64,000 nt of DNA from Candidatus Gastranaerophilales bacterium (GCA_944322855.1 CALUQG010000002.1:62001-126000); one strand, 5' to 3'; positions 51,124-60,229 are shown, counted from the first letter of the stretch. Notes: generated by a model from the sequence alone, not told the origin. Numbers and translations: made by a program.

Positions 51124-52194
51124 ATGAAATATAAAATGTTCATCAATCTCACTCCAATAAATTTTCAATATAAAACAACTAAAAGTAGTGTAAATAAACA
51201 AGAAGTAACAAGTCCGGATTTTGCCGGGTCAGCACACGATACGATTTCTTTCGGTGTGATGGAAAAGAAAGAGTTTGAAGGGATTTTTGCTGTTGTTGAA
51301 AAATTCAAAGCTCTTGTCAAAAAATTCAATACAAATGACGATACAAAACTTGGCATGGAAACAGCAACCAATACCGGCGAAGAGACAAAATGGGTGATTA
51401 TTCCGTCTAAAGAACACGACCCTGAAGGCTTTGAATCAAATGTTGAAAAATTGAAAGCATTCTATAAAACATGGCATACAAAAACTTTTAACGCAGAATC
51501 CAATCTTGAAGACGGGGACTTTCATATTTATCTAGAAAATGGGCAACCGAAACTCGGAGTCAAATTTTGGGGTGATAAAATAGAAGAAATTCAAGGTGAA
51601 AGCAACAATGGAAGAATTCCAATTGATTATTTTGATGTTATGCAAAAACACATAAATGAAAATAAATTGAAGCTCACTGATAGAGCTGAAAGTGAAATAT
51701 ACGTTGCACAAAATCTAAAACAAGAGATAACAAAAATAAAGACTAATTTAAGAGATGCAATAGAAAATAATGATGTTAAGACTATCTTTAACTATTTGTG
51801 CATAGCTGCTGATGAAGATAAAGACGGATATTTAGACATTTTGGAATACAGGCAGCCTTCTAATGATTATACATTTAAAGATCTAGGAATAGATGAAAAT
51901 AAACTGTTTGAAAAAATAAAAAAAATCAAAGGACATGCCGATTTTAGCAATTCAATGGTAACAGATTTAGGAAATCTGGAATATATTAATGGGTATGCTT
52001 ATTTTAATAATTCGCAGATTACTGATTTAGGAAAGCTTAAATCTATTTGGGGTAATGCTGTCTTCAGAGATTCTCGCATTTCTAATTTAGGAAAACTAGA
52101 ATTTATTGGAAGGAATGTTGCTATCAAAAATTCACCGCTGACGGTTGAAGATTTTAAAAATATTCAAATTGGCGGAGGTATTATAATTACTTGA
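51124..52194 (+). CDS. EF-hand protein with 20-residue repeats
   Basis: 356 residues, no signal peptide; ATG at 51124 or 51133. Three parts: an N-terminal tag-like stretch with ISFG at 41-44, a central mixed domain, and a perfect calcium-binding EF-hand loop DEDKDGYLDILE at 230-241. The C-terminus (about 268-347) has four 20-residue repeats of the type I-x-G-x-A-x-F-x-N-S-x-I-T-D-L-G-x-L-x-x, a right-handed-helix-like or leucine-rich-like pattern. No known family fits the whole. Role unknown. Confidence 0.7.
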   Translation: MKYKMFINLTPINFQYKTTKSSVNKQEVTSPDFAGSAHDTISFGVMEKKEFEGIFAVVEKFKALVKKFNTNDDTKLGMETATNTGEETKWVIIPSKEHDPEGFESNVEKLKAFYKTWHTKTFNAESNLEDGDFHIYLENGQPKLGVKFWGDKIEEIQGESNNGRIPIDYFDVMQKHINENKLKLTDRAESEIYVAQNLKQEITKIKTNLRDAIENNDVKTIFNYLCIAADEDKDGYLDILEYRQPSNDYTFKDLGIDENKLFEKIKKIKGHADFSNSMVTDLGNLEYINGYAYFNNSQITDLGKLKSIWGNAVFRDSRISNLGKLEFIGRNVAIKNSPLTVEDFKNIQIGGGIIIT

Positions 52195-52233
52195 TAAATA
52201 CACCTAAATTTGTAGGATGTGATGCTTTTTACT

Positions 52234-52364
52234 TCTGCCGAGAAAAACAATCCAGTGAATTGTTTTTCGAGAGGTAGAACCCCGAATTTTCGAAGAAAAT
52301 TTGCGGTTCGAAGCCCTAAGAAAAAAACTTCCCGAAGGAAGTCTTTTAAAAACTGGGCCCGGAG
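52234..52364. repeat. 131-bp direct repeat, copy 1
   Basis: Identical to 52367-52497 at an offset of 133. It contains a GAAAAACAAT/ATTGTTTTTC hairpin, a copy of the tRNA terminator and, at its right end, TGGGCCCGGAG, the last 11 bases of the adjacent tRNA gene. Confidence 0.92.
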
Positions 52365-52366
52365 AC

Positions 52367-52486
52367 TCTGCCGAGAAAAACAATCCAGTGAATTGTTTTT
52401 CGAGAGGTAGAACCCCGAATTTTCGAAGAAAATTTGCGGTTCGAAGCCCTAAGAAAAAAACTTCCCGAAGGAAGTCTTTTAAAAAC

Positions 52487-52497
<11 letters not shown>
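52367..52497. repeat. 131-bp direct repeat, copy 2
   Basis: Second copy; its right end overlaps the real 3' end of tRNA-Met (52487-52497). Confidence 0.92.
52453..52475 (-). terminator. Terminator of tRNA-Met
   Basis: On the minus strand ACTTCC-TTCG-GGAAGT followed by seven T, 12 bases after the tRNA. An identical copy is at 52320-52342 in the duplicated unit. Confidence 0.88.
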
Positions 52498-52547
<50 letters not shown>

Positions 52548-52558
<11 letters not shown>

Positions 52559-52777
52559 GTGGCGATTAATATTTAACTGTTACGGGACTACAGCGGTAGC
52601 GGCGCTACCTTCCTCTCCTCTGATGTGACATTCAGTCACATCTTCGTCGGCAGAGTGCCACAGGCCCGTGGCGATTAATATTTAACTGTTACGGGACTAC
52701 AGCGGTAGCGGCGCTACCTTCCTCTCCTCTATGTGACATTCAGTCACATCTTCGTCTGCAGAGTGCCACAGGCCCGT
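52548..52777. repeat. 108/109-bp tandem repeat on the tRNA 5' side
   Basis: GCCACAGGCCCGT (the first bases of the tRNA, read in reverse) occurs at 52548, 52657 and 52765, with about 95 bases between containing GGTAGC/GCTACC and ATGTGAC/GTCACAT hairpins. The first spacer carries one extra G relative to the second. The third copy is cut off after CCCGT. Confidence 0.9.
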
Positions 52778-53099
52778 TATTTATATTTCAACCGAAATAT
52801 CTAAATTCCGGCAAAAGCCATTATTGCCTCTGGCTTTGTAAAACTAAAATACCATTTACATACATGCCGGTCAAGTACTAATTTTATTCCTTATTCTAAT
52901 CTGGTGTCGCAGTGCCGCCGGCTGTCTTGAAATTTCTTCTCACTCACTACTGCTAGCTTTGTTGTAAATGTTCGTTTTCTCAAAAAATTTATTCAAGTCA
53001 TTTACCTCTCACAAAACAATTTGCTGGATTGCTTTGTGAGGCTGAGTCTTATCACGAATTTTTCTCGGACATACTATTTATTACCCGTTATAAAAACAG
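52778..53099. other. Gene-free region between tRNA repeats and hydE
   Basis: About 320 bases without a supported ORF; contains the inverted hairpin copy at 53004-53046 and otherwise nothing recognised. Confidence 0.5.
53004..53046. repeat. Inverted, diverged copy of the hairpin element
   Basis: Plus-strand CTCTCACAAAACAATTTGCT and following bases match the minus-strand version of the hairpin in the 131-bp units (CTCTCGAAAAACAATTCACT) with paired changes that keep the stem. See findings. Confidence 0.7.
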
Positions 53100-54146
53100 C
53101 TATAAAGAACTGTTCTGTCTTCTCGTATGAAACCCGTAACCATTTGAGATAGTGCGTCCCAGTTTTTCTATTTTTAAAGTAATATTCTTTTTATACTCTT
53201 CTGGTGTGTTGTTTAGTCCTGCTTTTCCGGGATAGATAGAATACATTTTTTTATAAGTTTCTTCCGTAACATCCGGCATAACAACATTTGCACCTGATTG
53301 AAGCGCCATAATTCTGCCATTGTAATCAAGAGTCTCCATTGCTGTTGTTGCAGGTATATTTATATCAGGCAAGAGTATTCTGGTAAGTGCCATAACTTTT
53401 AATGATATATCAAGAGTACCCCCTTTTTCTTTTTTCAAAGGTGTGTCAGGGGAGGGAATAAAAGGCCCGAGCCCAATCATATCAGCGTCGAGTTCTTTAA
53501 AAAACAATATATCATCAGCAAGCATTTCAATTGTTTGTTGAGGCAAACCGACAAGACATCCGGTGCCAACTTCATATCCAAGCTCTTTTAGATTATACAG
53601 ACACTGTACTCGATTATCAAAGCTCATGTTAGGATGCAATTTTGTATATAAACTTTTATCCGTTGTTTCTATTCGTAAAAGATATCTGTCTGCTCCGGCT
53701 TCTTTATAGGCTTTGTATTCTTCTTTTGTCTTTTCTCCCAGGCTTAATGTTACGGCAAGATTTAGTTGTTTTATTGCTTTTATTATTTCTGTCATTTTAT
53801 CTGTATTAAAAAATGCATCTTCTCCGCTTTGCAGCACAACAGTTTTGTAACCGTATGCCTTTGCTGTTTTTGCAATATTTATGATTTTTTCAGCTTCCAG
53901 CCTGTATCTTTTAATATTATTGTTGTCTTTTCTGAGACCGCAATAAAAACAATTGCACCTGCATATATTTGAAAACTCTATTAATCCTCTAAGATGTACT
54001 TCATCTCCGACAAATTGTTGTCTTACTTCATCCGCACTTTTGAATAAAAAAGAACTGATATTTTTATCTGCAAGGATTGAGACCAATTGTTCTTTACTTA
54101 ATATATGAGAAGTTTTTGCTTTTTCAATAATCTCTTTGTTATTCAA
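53100..54146 (-). CDS. hydE: HydE, [FeFe]-hydrogenase maturation radical SAM enzyme
   Basis: 348 residues. Radical SAM motif CRCNCFYCGLR near residue 65, then TVVLQSGED, LSLGEKTKEEY, YLLRIETTDKSLY, GLPQQTIEMLADDI and the conserved GLGPFIPSPDTPL typical of HydE. It builds the di-iron part of the H-cluster, so a [FeFe] hydrogenase should exist elsewhere in the genome. It overlaps mnmA by eight bases. Confidence 0.9.
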   Translation of the reverse strand: MNNKEIIEKAKTSHILSKEQLVSILADKNISSFLFKSADEVRQQFVGDEVHLRGLIEFSNICRCNCFYCGLRKDNNNIKRYRLEAEKIINIAKTAKAYGYKTVVLQSGEDAFFNTDKMTEIIKAIKQLNLAVTLSLGEKTKEEYKAYKEAGADRYLLRIETTDKSLYTKLHPNMSFDNRVQCLYNLKELGYEVGTGCLVGLPQQTIEMLADDILFFKELDADMIGLGPFIPSPDTPLKKEKGGTLDISLKVMALTRILLPDINIPATTAMETLDYNGRIMALQSGANVVMPDVTEETYKKMYSIYPGKAGLNNTPEEYKKNITLKIEKLGRTISNGYGFHTRRQNSSL

Positions 54147-55188
54147 TCCAGCCTCCGCCTATAAGATGGCTATCTTCAACGGAATAAAAAACTGCTGCCT
54201 GACCTGATGTTACAGAGGATATTTGTTCATAAAATTCAATGTATCCTGTGTTATTTTGGATATCAAGTCTAACTCTGGCTTTTTGTGCCGTCATATTGTA
54301 TCTGATTTTTACATTTGCATCAAATTCATTAACATATATTGGATACTGGAGGTTTATATCCCTAATTTTTAACGATTTTTGAAACAAATCATCCTTAGTA
54401 CCAACATAGACAATATTTTTTTGCGCATTGAGACCTACAACATAAAGAGGCTCTTCATAGGCAATACCAATACCTTTTCTTTGACCTATTGTATACTGGT
54501 AAAAGCCATCATGTTCACCCAGTTTTTTACCAGTTCTTAAAAATATAAAATCACCTTTTTGATGACCCAATTTTTCAATAAGATATTTTTTTGTAGTCAT
54601 TGGTTTTGAAATAAAACAAATATCCTGACTTTCTTTTGATGATTTTGACGGGAGATTGTTATCTATCGCAATCTGCCTGATTTCCTCTTTTGTATATTCA
54701 GCTAAAGGAAAAATAATTTTGTTTAAATGCTTTTGGTTAAGTTCAAAAAGATAATACTGTTGATCTTTTTTGATGTCTTTTGCCGGATACATTTTTTTTA
54801 TTCCCTCGTCATCAACAATTTTTGCATAATGACCTGAAGAAACATAATCACACCCGAGTACATCAACTGCATAATCAAACAGCCTGCCCCATTTGATAGC
54901 TCTGTTACAAATTATACAGGGATTCGGGGTCAATCCAATGCGATATGAATTTTCGAAATAATCTATTACATCTTTTTTGAATTCAGCTGAAAGATTGAGC
55001 ACATGATGTTCTATTCCGATTTTTTGTGCAACAACAGCGGCATTTTGAATAATTTGAGCAAATTTTTCATCCTCAACCATTTTTACAGTTATAGCTGCAA
55101 CATCATATCCCTGCTGTTTTAATAATAAACATGTTACACTGCTGTCCAGTCCGCCTGAAAGTCCTACGGCAACTTTTCCTTTTTTCAT
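54139..55188 (-). CDS. mnmA: tRNA-specific 2-thiouridylase
   Basis: 349 residues. PP-loop ATPase adding sulfur to U34 of Lys, Glu and Gln tRNAs. Motifs: VAVGLSGGLDSSVT, NPCIICNRAIKWG (first catalytic Cys), YVSSGHYAKI, KDQQYYLF, SQDICFI (second Cys) and YTIGQRKGIGIA. SD AGGGAATG before ATG. Coupled to hydE downstream. Confidence 0.96.
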   Translation of the reverse strand: MKKGKVAVGLSGGLDSSVTCLLLKQQGYDVAAITVKMVEDEKFAQIIQNAAVVAQKIGIEHHVLNLSAEFKKDVIDYFENSYRIGLTPNPCIICNRAIKWGRLFDYAVDVLGCDYVSSGHYAKIVDDEGIKKMYPAKDIKKDQQYYLFELNQKHLNKIIFPLAEYTKEEIRQIAIDNNLPSKSSKESQDICFISKPMTTKKYLIEKLGHQKGDFIFLRTGKKLGEHDGFYQYTIGQRKGIGIAYEEPLYVVGLNAQKNIVYVGTKDDLFQKSLKIRDINLQYPIYVNEFDANVKIRYNMTAQKARVRLDIQNNTGYIEFYEQISSVTSGQAAVFYSVEDSHLIGGGWIE

Positions 55189-55208
55189 TACATTCCCTGT
55201 TTAATATT

Positions 55209-56276
55209 TTACGAATTTTGTTGTATTCTTTCTTTTGTATCGATGTCAAAGAACAGAAAATCAGCTGTATTTATTTTTAAATTGATAGTATTGTCAAATT
55301 GTTTTTGAGCATCAATTTTTGCAGAACATTTAGCATTGTTTATATTGAAATAAACTATTTTTTCACTGCCGAGCATCTCAGATATATCAACACTTACATT
55401 TATTTCATAATTTGAATTTTGTACATCCATCTTTTCAGGTCTTATTCCAAGAATAACTTTTGATTTACCCGAAAGAAGTTTTTTCTGTTCATCTGAAAGT
55501 TCTATAAAATTACCGTTTAGAGATAATTTTCCGTCGTTAATCTCCGTTTCTATAAAGTTCATTGACGGAGAGCCCAAAAAACCTCCCACAAAAGTATTTG
55601 ACGGGCTGTAATATATTTTTTCCGGCTCATCAACCTGCTGTATAACCCCTTTGTCAAGAACTACAATTCTATCCCCCATTGTAAGGGCTTCTGTCTGGTC
55701 ATGAGTGACATATATAAATGTTGTCTGGAGTTTTTCATGCAGTTTCTTAATTTCTGAACGCATCTGAACTCTAAGCTTTGCATCGAGATTAGATAAAGGT
55801 TCATCCATAAGAAAGACTTTCGGATTTCTCACAATCGCTCTGCCAAGAGCAACACGCTGTCTTTGCCCGCCGGAAAGCTGTTTGGGACGTCTTTTAAGAT
55901 ATTCAGTAAGATTTAATATTTCGGCTGCTTCTTTAACTTTTTTGTCAATATCATCTTTTTTCCAGCCTCTCATCTTCAACGGAAATGCTATATTCTCGTA
56001 GACCGTCATATGAGGGTAAAGCGCATAACTCTGAAAAACAAACGCAATATCCCTGTCTTTTGGATGAACATTGTTTACACATTTGTCTCCGATATAAATC
56101 TCTCCCCCGGTGATTTCTTCAAGACCGGCTATCATCCTGAGAATAGTTGACTTTCCGCATCCCGAGGAACCGACAAGAACAAGAAACTCTTTATCTTTTA
56201 TTTCAAGAGAAATGTTATTAATTATAGTTTTTTCATCATATTTTTTTACAACATTTTTCAGTGTTACCTGTGCCAT
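55209..56276 (-). CDS. Sugar-type ABC transporter ATPase (UgpC/MalK family)
   Basis: 355 residues. Walker A VGSSGCGKST near 35-44, FVFQSYALYPHMTVYENIAFPL, signature LSGGQRQRVALGRAI, Walker B VFLMDEPLSNLDAKLR, and a C-terminal TOBE-type domain. Such ATPases often serve several sugar importers. No permease or binding protein is adjacent, which fits a shared ATPase. SD AAGGGG. Confidence 0.92.
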   Translation of the reverse strand: MAQVTLKNVVKKYDEKTIINNISLEIKDKEFLVLVGSSGCGKSTILRMIAGLEEITGGEIYIGDKCVNNVHPKDRDIAFVFQSYALYPHMTVYENIAFPLKMRGWKKDDIDKKVKEAAEILNLTEYLKRRPKQLSGGQRQRVALGRAIVRNPKVFLMDEPLSNLDAKLRVQMRSEIKKLHEKLQTTFIYVTHDQTEALTMGDRIVVLDKGVIQQVDEPEKIYYSPSNTFVGGFLGSPSMNFIETEINDGKLSLNGNFIELSDEQKKLLSGKSKVILGIRPEKMDVQNSNYEINVSVDISEMLGSEKIVYFNINNAKCSAKIDAQKQFDNTINLKINTADFLFFDIDTKERIQQNS

Positions 56277-56292
56277 ATTTTCCCCTTAAGAG

Positions 56293-57441
56293 CTAAATAT
56301 TTATTTTTTCAATCGGAATAATAAAAGCAAAAGAACTGCCTTTTAATGAATCTGTTTCAACCCAGAGTTTACCTTTAATTAACTTCACAAGCTGATAAAC
56401 AATTCCGAGTTCGAGACCTTTTGCAACAGCTTTTTTTGCAATGTACTTGTCAATATCCATATAAGGATCAAATATACTGCTAATATCTTTTACGGGAAGT
56501 CCTGAGCCGGTATCTATTACTTTTACCATCAGATAAGATTTTTCCGGTAAATTCTGAGGGATATTAAACCCTGAAATTTCAAGAAATTCATTATCAGGAT
56601 GACTTACAATAACCTGAATTGAGCCTGTTTCAGTAGTTTCCAATGCATTTTGAAGCAGTGTTTCCATAACTTGTTTAATTATGTTTTCATCACTGTACAT
56701 AGTGCGTTTTGCGAGGCTGTTTAAATCAAAATTCAAAATAAGCTTCTTTTCATCAGCTTTCGTCTTATAAAAATTGAACAGATTAGTCATTAGTGTAACA
56801 AAATCAAAATTTTTGAGTTCATAATCACACAGCCCTGATTCAAGTTTTGAATATTCTATAATACTATTCACCAATTCTAAAAGTTGTGTTGAATTTTTAT
56901 TTATTATTTTTAGATATTTTTCTTGTTTTTCATTAACATCACCGCCAAGTCCTTCAAGTATCGCCTGAGAAAATCCGTTTATTGAATGTATAGGGGATGT
57001 CAATTCTCCTGAAATTTTTGCAAGAAAAGTGTTTTTATTTCTTGTGATTTTATTTAAGTATTCGTGTTCGAACAACAGTTTATTAAGCATCTTTTGGCTG
57101 TTTGAAACATCTCTTATTGTTATTATTATTTTGTCATCATCATCTTCATATACTGACGCTTTTATTTCAAAAAACAAATCTTCTTCCAGATTTAGTTTTG
57201 AACGAATAACAGCTGAGTCTTCCGATTTTGTTAAGGTATTGACCAGATTAAATCCACCGTCAAACATATCAAGAAGTTCCATATCAAACAATTCGTCTTC
57301 TTTTAATCTAAACAGATTTAAAAGTCTTTCATTTGCATATAAAATCTCTCCTGATTGAGATACAACCATAACAGCATCAGGATAGTAAGCAAGAACGTTA
57401 TCATTTTTTTTCTTTTTAAATAACCATGATAGAATACTCAT
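56293..57441 (-). CDS. PAS-containing histidine-kinase-like protein lacking the H-box histidine
   Basis: 382 residues, no membrane helix. PAS domain (about 15-110), a dimerisation helix pair and an ATPase-like domain with LLQNALE, DTGSGLPV and GLELGIVYQLVKLIKGKLW. The H-box, normally SHELRTPL, reads SGELTSPI (144-151): the phospho-accepting His is Gly145. So autophosphorylation at the normal place cannot occur. First gene of an operon with the ABC ATPase, 16 bp apart. Confidence 0.85.
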   Translation of the reverse strand: MSILSWLFKKKKNDNVLAYYPDAVMVVSQSGEILYANERLLNLFRLKEDELFDMELLDMFDGGFNLVNTLTKSEDSAVIRSKLNLEEDLFFEIKASVYEDDDDKIIITIRDVSNSQKMLNKLLFEHEYLNKITRNKNTFLAKISGELTSPIHSINGFSQAILEGLGGDVNEKQEKYLKIINKNSTQLLELVNSIIEYSKLESGLCDYELKNFDFVTLMTNLFNFYKTKADEKKLILNFDLNSLAKRTMYSDENIIKQVMETLLQNALETTETGSIQVIVSHPDNEFLEISGFNIPQNLPEKSYLMVKVIDTGSGLPVKDISSIFDPYMDIDKYIAKKAVAKGLELGIVYQLVKLIKGKLWVETDSLKGSSFAFIIPIEKINI

Positions 57442-57666
57442 TTTTTATTTACTCCATCTCCTCCGGTAACTTAATACTAACATAATATAGACAAAAGGTA
57501 AAAAATAATGCGACCTTTATTTAAAAGCCGCATAAGTCAAGAAAGGAATGGTTAGACTATTAATATGGTCATTATTACAATTTTTTTCTGAGTGTGCAAA
57601 TTTATAAACAAATGTAAACTTGGTGTATAATTGATATAGAAAAATTAAAATTTTTTTGGAGACTTA

Positions 57667-58488
57667 ATGGACAAAAAAAATATTGGAATTGTATCTTTGG
57701 GGCTTATCGGCGGTTCTTTGCTAAAAGCTCTTGCGAAAAAAAATCTAAATATTTATGCAGTTACAACAAATAAAGAAACTGTGAACAAAACTCTTGAATA
57801 TACATCAAATATTTCAACAAATATTGATATTTTGAAAGACTGCGATATTGTTTTTGTTTGCTCTCCTATGAGCAAGACTCTTGAAATTCTTGATAAGCTT
57901 GAAAAAATACTTAAACCGTCTGCAATAGTTGCCGATACATGCAGTCTCAAAGAATTTGTTATGAAAAAAGAGCGTCCGTATATTTTTATTGGCACTCATC
58001 CGATGGCTGGTACAGAAAAAAGCGGTTTTGATGCGTCTTTTGATAGTTTATTTGAAGATGCAAACTGGGTGTTAACTCCATCAAAAAATGCTGAACAAAA
58101 ACATATTGAATTTATATCGGGTGTAATTTCACTGACAGGAGCAAAACCTTTAGTTATGGATGCATCAGAGCATGACAGAGCAGCAGCTTATATAAGTCAC
58201 ATGCCTATGCTTGTATCTCAGGCGCTAATGCAAACAGTTATGAACGACAACAATGCACTAAAAATTGCCTCGAGCGGTTTTCGGGATATGACAAGATTAT
58301 CAATGTCAAACACAATGATGGCAAATGACATGATAACAATGAACAGTGAAAACATTTCCGAAGCTTTAATATCATTGATTGAGCATGCGAGAGGACTGCT
58401 TGATGACAATTACCTGCAAAGCATAGAAAAAATCAAAGAATTTCGAGCATCAATGTACAACGATGCAGGAAAAAATATTTTAGACTAA
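57667..58488 (+). CDS. tyrA: Prephenate/arogenate dehydrogenase
   Basis: 273 residues. NAD(P)-binding start IGIVSLGLIGGSLLKAL, then VVADTCSLKEFV, THPMAGTEKSGFDAS, the signature HDRAAAYISHMPM and a helical C-terminal domain. It makes the tyrosine precursor. Its stop codon overlaps the -35-like box of the next promoter. Confidence 0.93.
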   Translation: MDKKNIGIVSLGLIGGSLLKALAKKNLNIYAVTTNKETVNKTLEYTSNISTNIDILKDCDIVFVCSPMSKTLEILDKLEKILKPSAIVADTCSLKEFVMKKERPYIFIGTHPMAGTEKSGFDASFDSLFEDANWVLTPSKNAEQKHIEFISGVISLTGAKPLVMDASEHDRAAAYISHMPMLVSQALMQTVMNDNNALKIASSGFRDMTRLSMSNTMMANDMITMNSENISEALISLIEHARGLLDDNYLQSIEKIKEFRASMYNDAGKNILD

Positions 58489-58512
58489 AGTTGTAAATAT
58501 TAGATACTTTTT
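58486..58512 (+). promoter_or_regulatory. Flagellin-type promoter 4
   Basis: TAAAGTTG (58486-58493), 11 bases, TACTTTTT (58505-58512), then ATAATTAAAATC as in flagellin promoters 2 and 3. It overlaps the tyrA stop codon and precedes the STAS-like gene. Confidence 0.6.
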
Positions 58513-58580
58513 TATAATTAAAATCTCTGTACAACCTGATATTATGTAATTGTTAGGGAAATCGTATACTTATACAAAAA

Positions 58581-58590
58581 ACAGGGATAT
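58581..58590 (+). promoter_or_regulatory. CsrA-like site over the ribosome site of 58593
   Basis: ACAGGGATAT (one mismatch to ACARGGAUGU) contains the AGGGA ribosome site, five bases before the ATG, so a bound CsrA would block initiation. GTTGTA/TACAAC complementarity lies upstream, as in flagellin 2. Confidence 0.45.
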
Positions 58591-58592
58591 AC

Positions 58593-58943
58593 ATGAAAAT
58601 CAAGGATGTAAGCAAAGTCTGCATTATTGATATTGACAGCAATTCAATTTCAAAATCAGATTTAATAAGACTAAAAAGGCTTTTTGAACAAAAAGCTTTA
58701 AAAAAACGCATCGGTATTGATTTGAAAAAAGTTTTGGATATTAAACACGATTTCCTTGAATTTTTGCAAGAATGTTCGTTTAAACAAAAATTATCCCTTT
58801 TTAACGTTAATAATGAAACATATCTTCTGTTATTTGTGTCCAAATACGATAAATATGTCAATATTTACCTGAACGAACAGGATTTTTACGAAGATAAGCG
58901 CTGTATTGTATACAGACGTTTAAAATTGTTAAAATCAGCCTAA
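58593..58943 (+). CDS. STAS-like small protein, probably in the flagellin regulon
   Basis: 116 residues. RIGIDLKKVLDIKHDFLEFLQECSFKQKLSLFNVNNE has the D-x-x-x-V-x-x-I-x-x-x-F-L-x-x-L pattern of STAS domains, followed by a strand-helix repeat. No phosphorylatable Ser is obvious, so it may act by binding alone. Promoter and leader closely resemble those of the flagellins. No partner kinase is visible nearby. Confidence 0.6.
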   Translation: MKIKDVSKVCIIDIDSNSISKSDLIRLKRLFEQKALKKRIGIDLKKVLDIKHDFLEFLQECSFKQKLSLFNVNNETYLLLFVSKYDKYVNIYLNEQDFYEDKRCIVYRRLKLLKSA

Positions 58944-59064
58944 TTTAATTGTTCCAATCAATGACAAAAGAATAATATATTTTATGCTTAATCATCTATT
59001 TTCTCACATTTGCAAGGAGTTTAATATTATCATATAATGTTTTTAAATTAGTGGGGGATTATGA

Positions 59065-59460
59065 ATGGATGATCTTTTGGAACAGCTTGAAACTTTTAAG
59101 TTTGATAAATATCTTAAAAAGTTGAATAGAAAACTAAAAAACAAAACAGTTGTTATATATGGAGCAGGCTTATTATTCAACAAAATTATTGAAAATTATG
59201 ATTTATCAAATTTGAATGTGATAGGTATTTCAGACAGAAAATTTGAAAGAGAAGAAGAAGGTCAAGAAGCCTTTGGATACAAGATTATTCCTCTTGAAAA
59301 AATAAAAGATTACAATCCTGACTATATTCTGATTTCCACAATTAACTATATGCCTATTCTTGACGATTTTGTGCATAATTTATTTAAGAAAACAAAAATT
59401 AAAGTCTTGCCGCTTGTAGACAAGCCTTTCTTGGTGTTATTAAAAGAAATATTCGGGTAA
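59065..59460 (+). CDS. Small Rossmann-fold protein (NDP-sugar/polyol pathway)
   Basis: 131 residues: KTVVIYGAGLLFNKIIENY is a nucleotide-binding Gly motif, followed by VIGISDRKFE and DYILISTIN, as in the N-terminal domains of sugar-modifying enzymes (PglD_N-like) and in capsule loci. No catalytic motif follows. An ATG at 59061 in another frame ends after three codons; the 59065 ATG is preceded by GGGGGAT. First gene of a tightly packed four-gene unit. Confidence 0.65.
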   Translation: MDDLLEQLETFKFDKYLKKLNRKLKNKTVVIYGAGLLFNKIIENYDLSNLNVIGISDRKFEREEEGQEAFGYKIIPLEKIKDYNPDYILISTINYMPILDDFVHNLFKKTKIKVLPLVDKPFLVLLKEIFG

Positions 59461-59465
59461 ACTAA

Positions 59466-60200
59466 ATGAATATAGCTATAATTTTTGCAGGCGGTAAAGG
59501 GCAAAGATTGAATGAGAACACTGACTCGCTGCCAAAGCAATTTTTAAAAATTGATGAAAAACCTATTTTAATCCATACTTTACTGCACTTTCAAAACCAT
59601 CCTGAAATTGACAGAATTTATATTTCGATGCTGTCTGAGTATAAAAACTATACAAAAGAGCTAGTTGACTTATACAGGATAGATAAAGTCGAAAAGATTG
59701 TAGACGGCGGTTCTTGTGCACAAGAATCAATATATAATGCATTAAAAGCAGCCTCTGATGACTGCCCTGATGATTCGGTTGTTCTTATACACGATGGTGT
59801 CAGACCTGTCATCACAAAAAAAGTTATATCAGACAATATTCAATCTGTGATAACCCATGGTACTGGAATAACTTCGACACCTTGTTATGAAACAATTCTT
59901 GTCAGTGAAGACGGGCAAACCCCCAAAGAAGTTCCATACAGAAGAGAGACTTTTTCTGCGCAGGCTCCGCAAAGTTTTCGATTGAAAGAAATTATAGATG
60001 CACATAATACCATCAGGAATACACCATCAGGTTATACTGATATTGTTGATTCCTGTACTCTTTTTCATACGCTTGGGAAAAAGACCCATCTGGTGAGAGG
60101 TAATTTTGGAAATATAAAAATTACAACCCCACAGGATGTTTATATACTGGACGGCATTTTGACATTCATTGAAAAAACTCAATTTGTAAAATGTGAATAA
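59466..60200 (+). CDS. IspD/TarI-family cytidylyltransferase
   Basis: 244 residues. AIIFAGGKGQRLNEN...PKQFLKIDEKPILIHTL and VVLIHDGVRPVITKK are the CTP-binding and catalytic features of IspD and TarI. Next to a CDP-glycerol-type transferase, it more likely makes CDP-ribitol or another CDP-polyol than MEP-pathway CDP-ME, but the enzymes look alike. Five bases after the previous stop. Confidence 0.85.
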   Translation: MNIAIIFAGGKGQRLNENTDSLPKQFLKIDEKPILIHTLLHFQNHPEIDRIYISMLSEYKNYTKELVDLYRIDKVEKIVDGGSCAQESIYNALKAASDDCPDDSVVLIHDGVRPVITKKVISDNIQSVITHGTGITSTPCYETILVSEDGQTPKEVPYRRETFSAQAPQSFRLKEIIDAHNTIRNTPSGYTDIVDSCTLFHTLGKKTHLVRGNFGNIKITTPQDVYILDGILTFIEKTQFVKCE

Positions 60201-60229
60201 AAATAAAACTGCAGGATTTTTATTTGATA

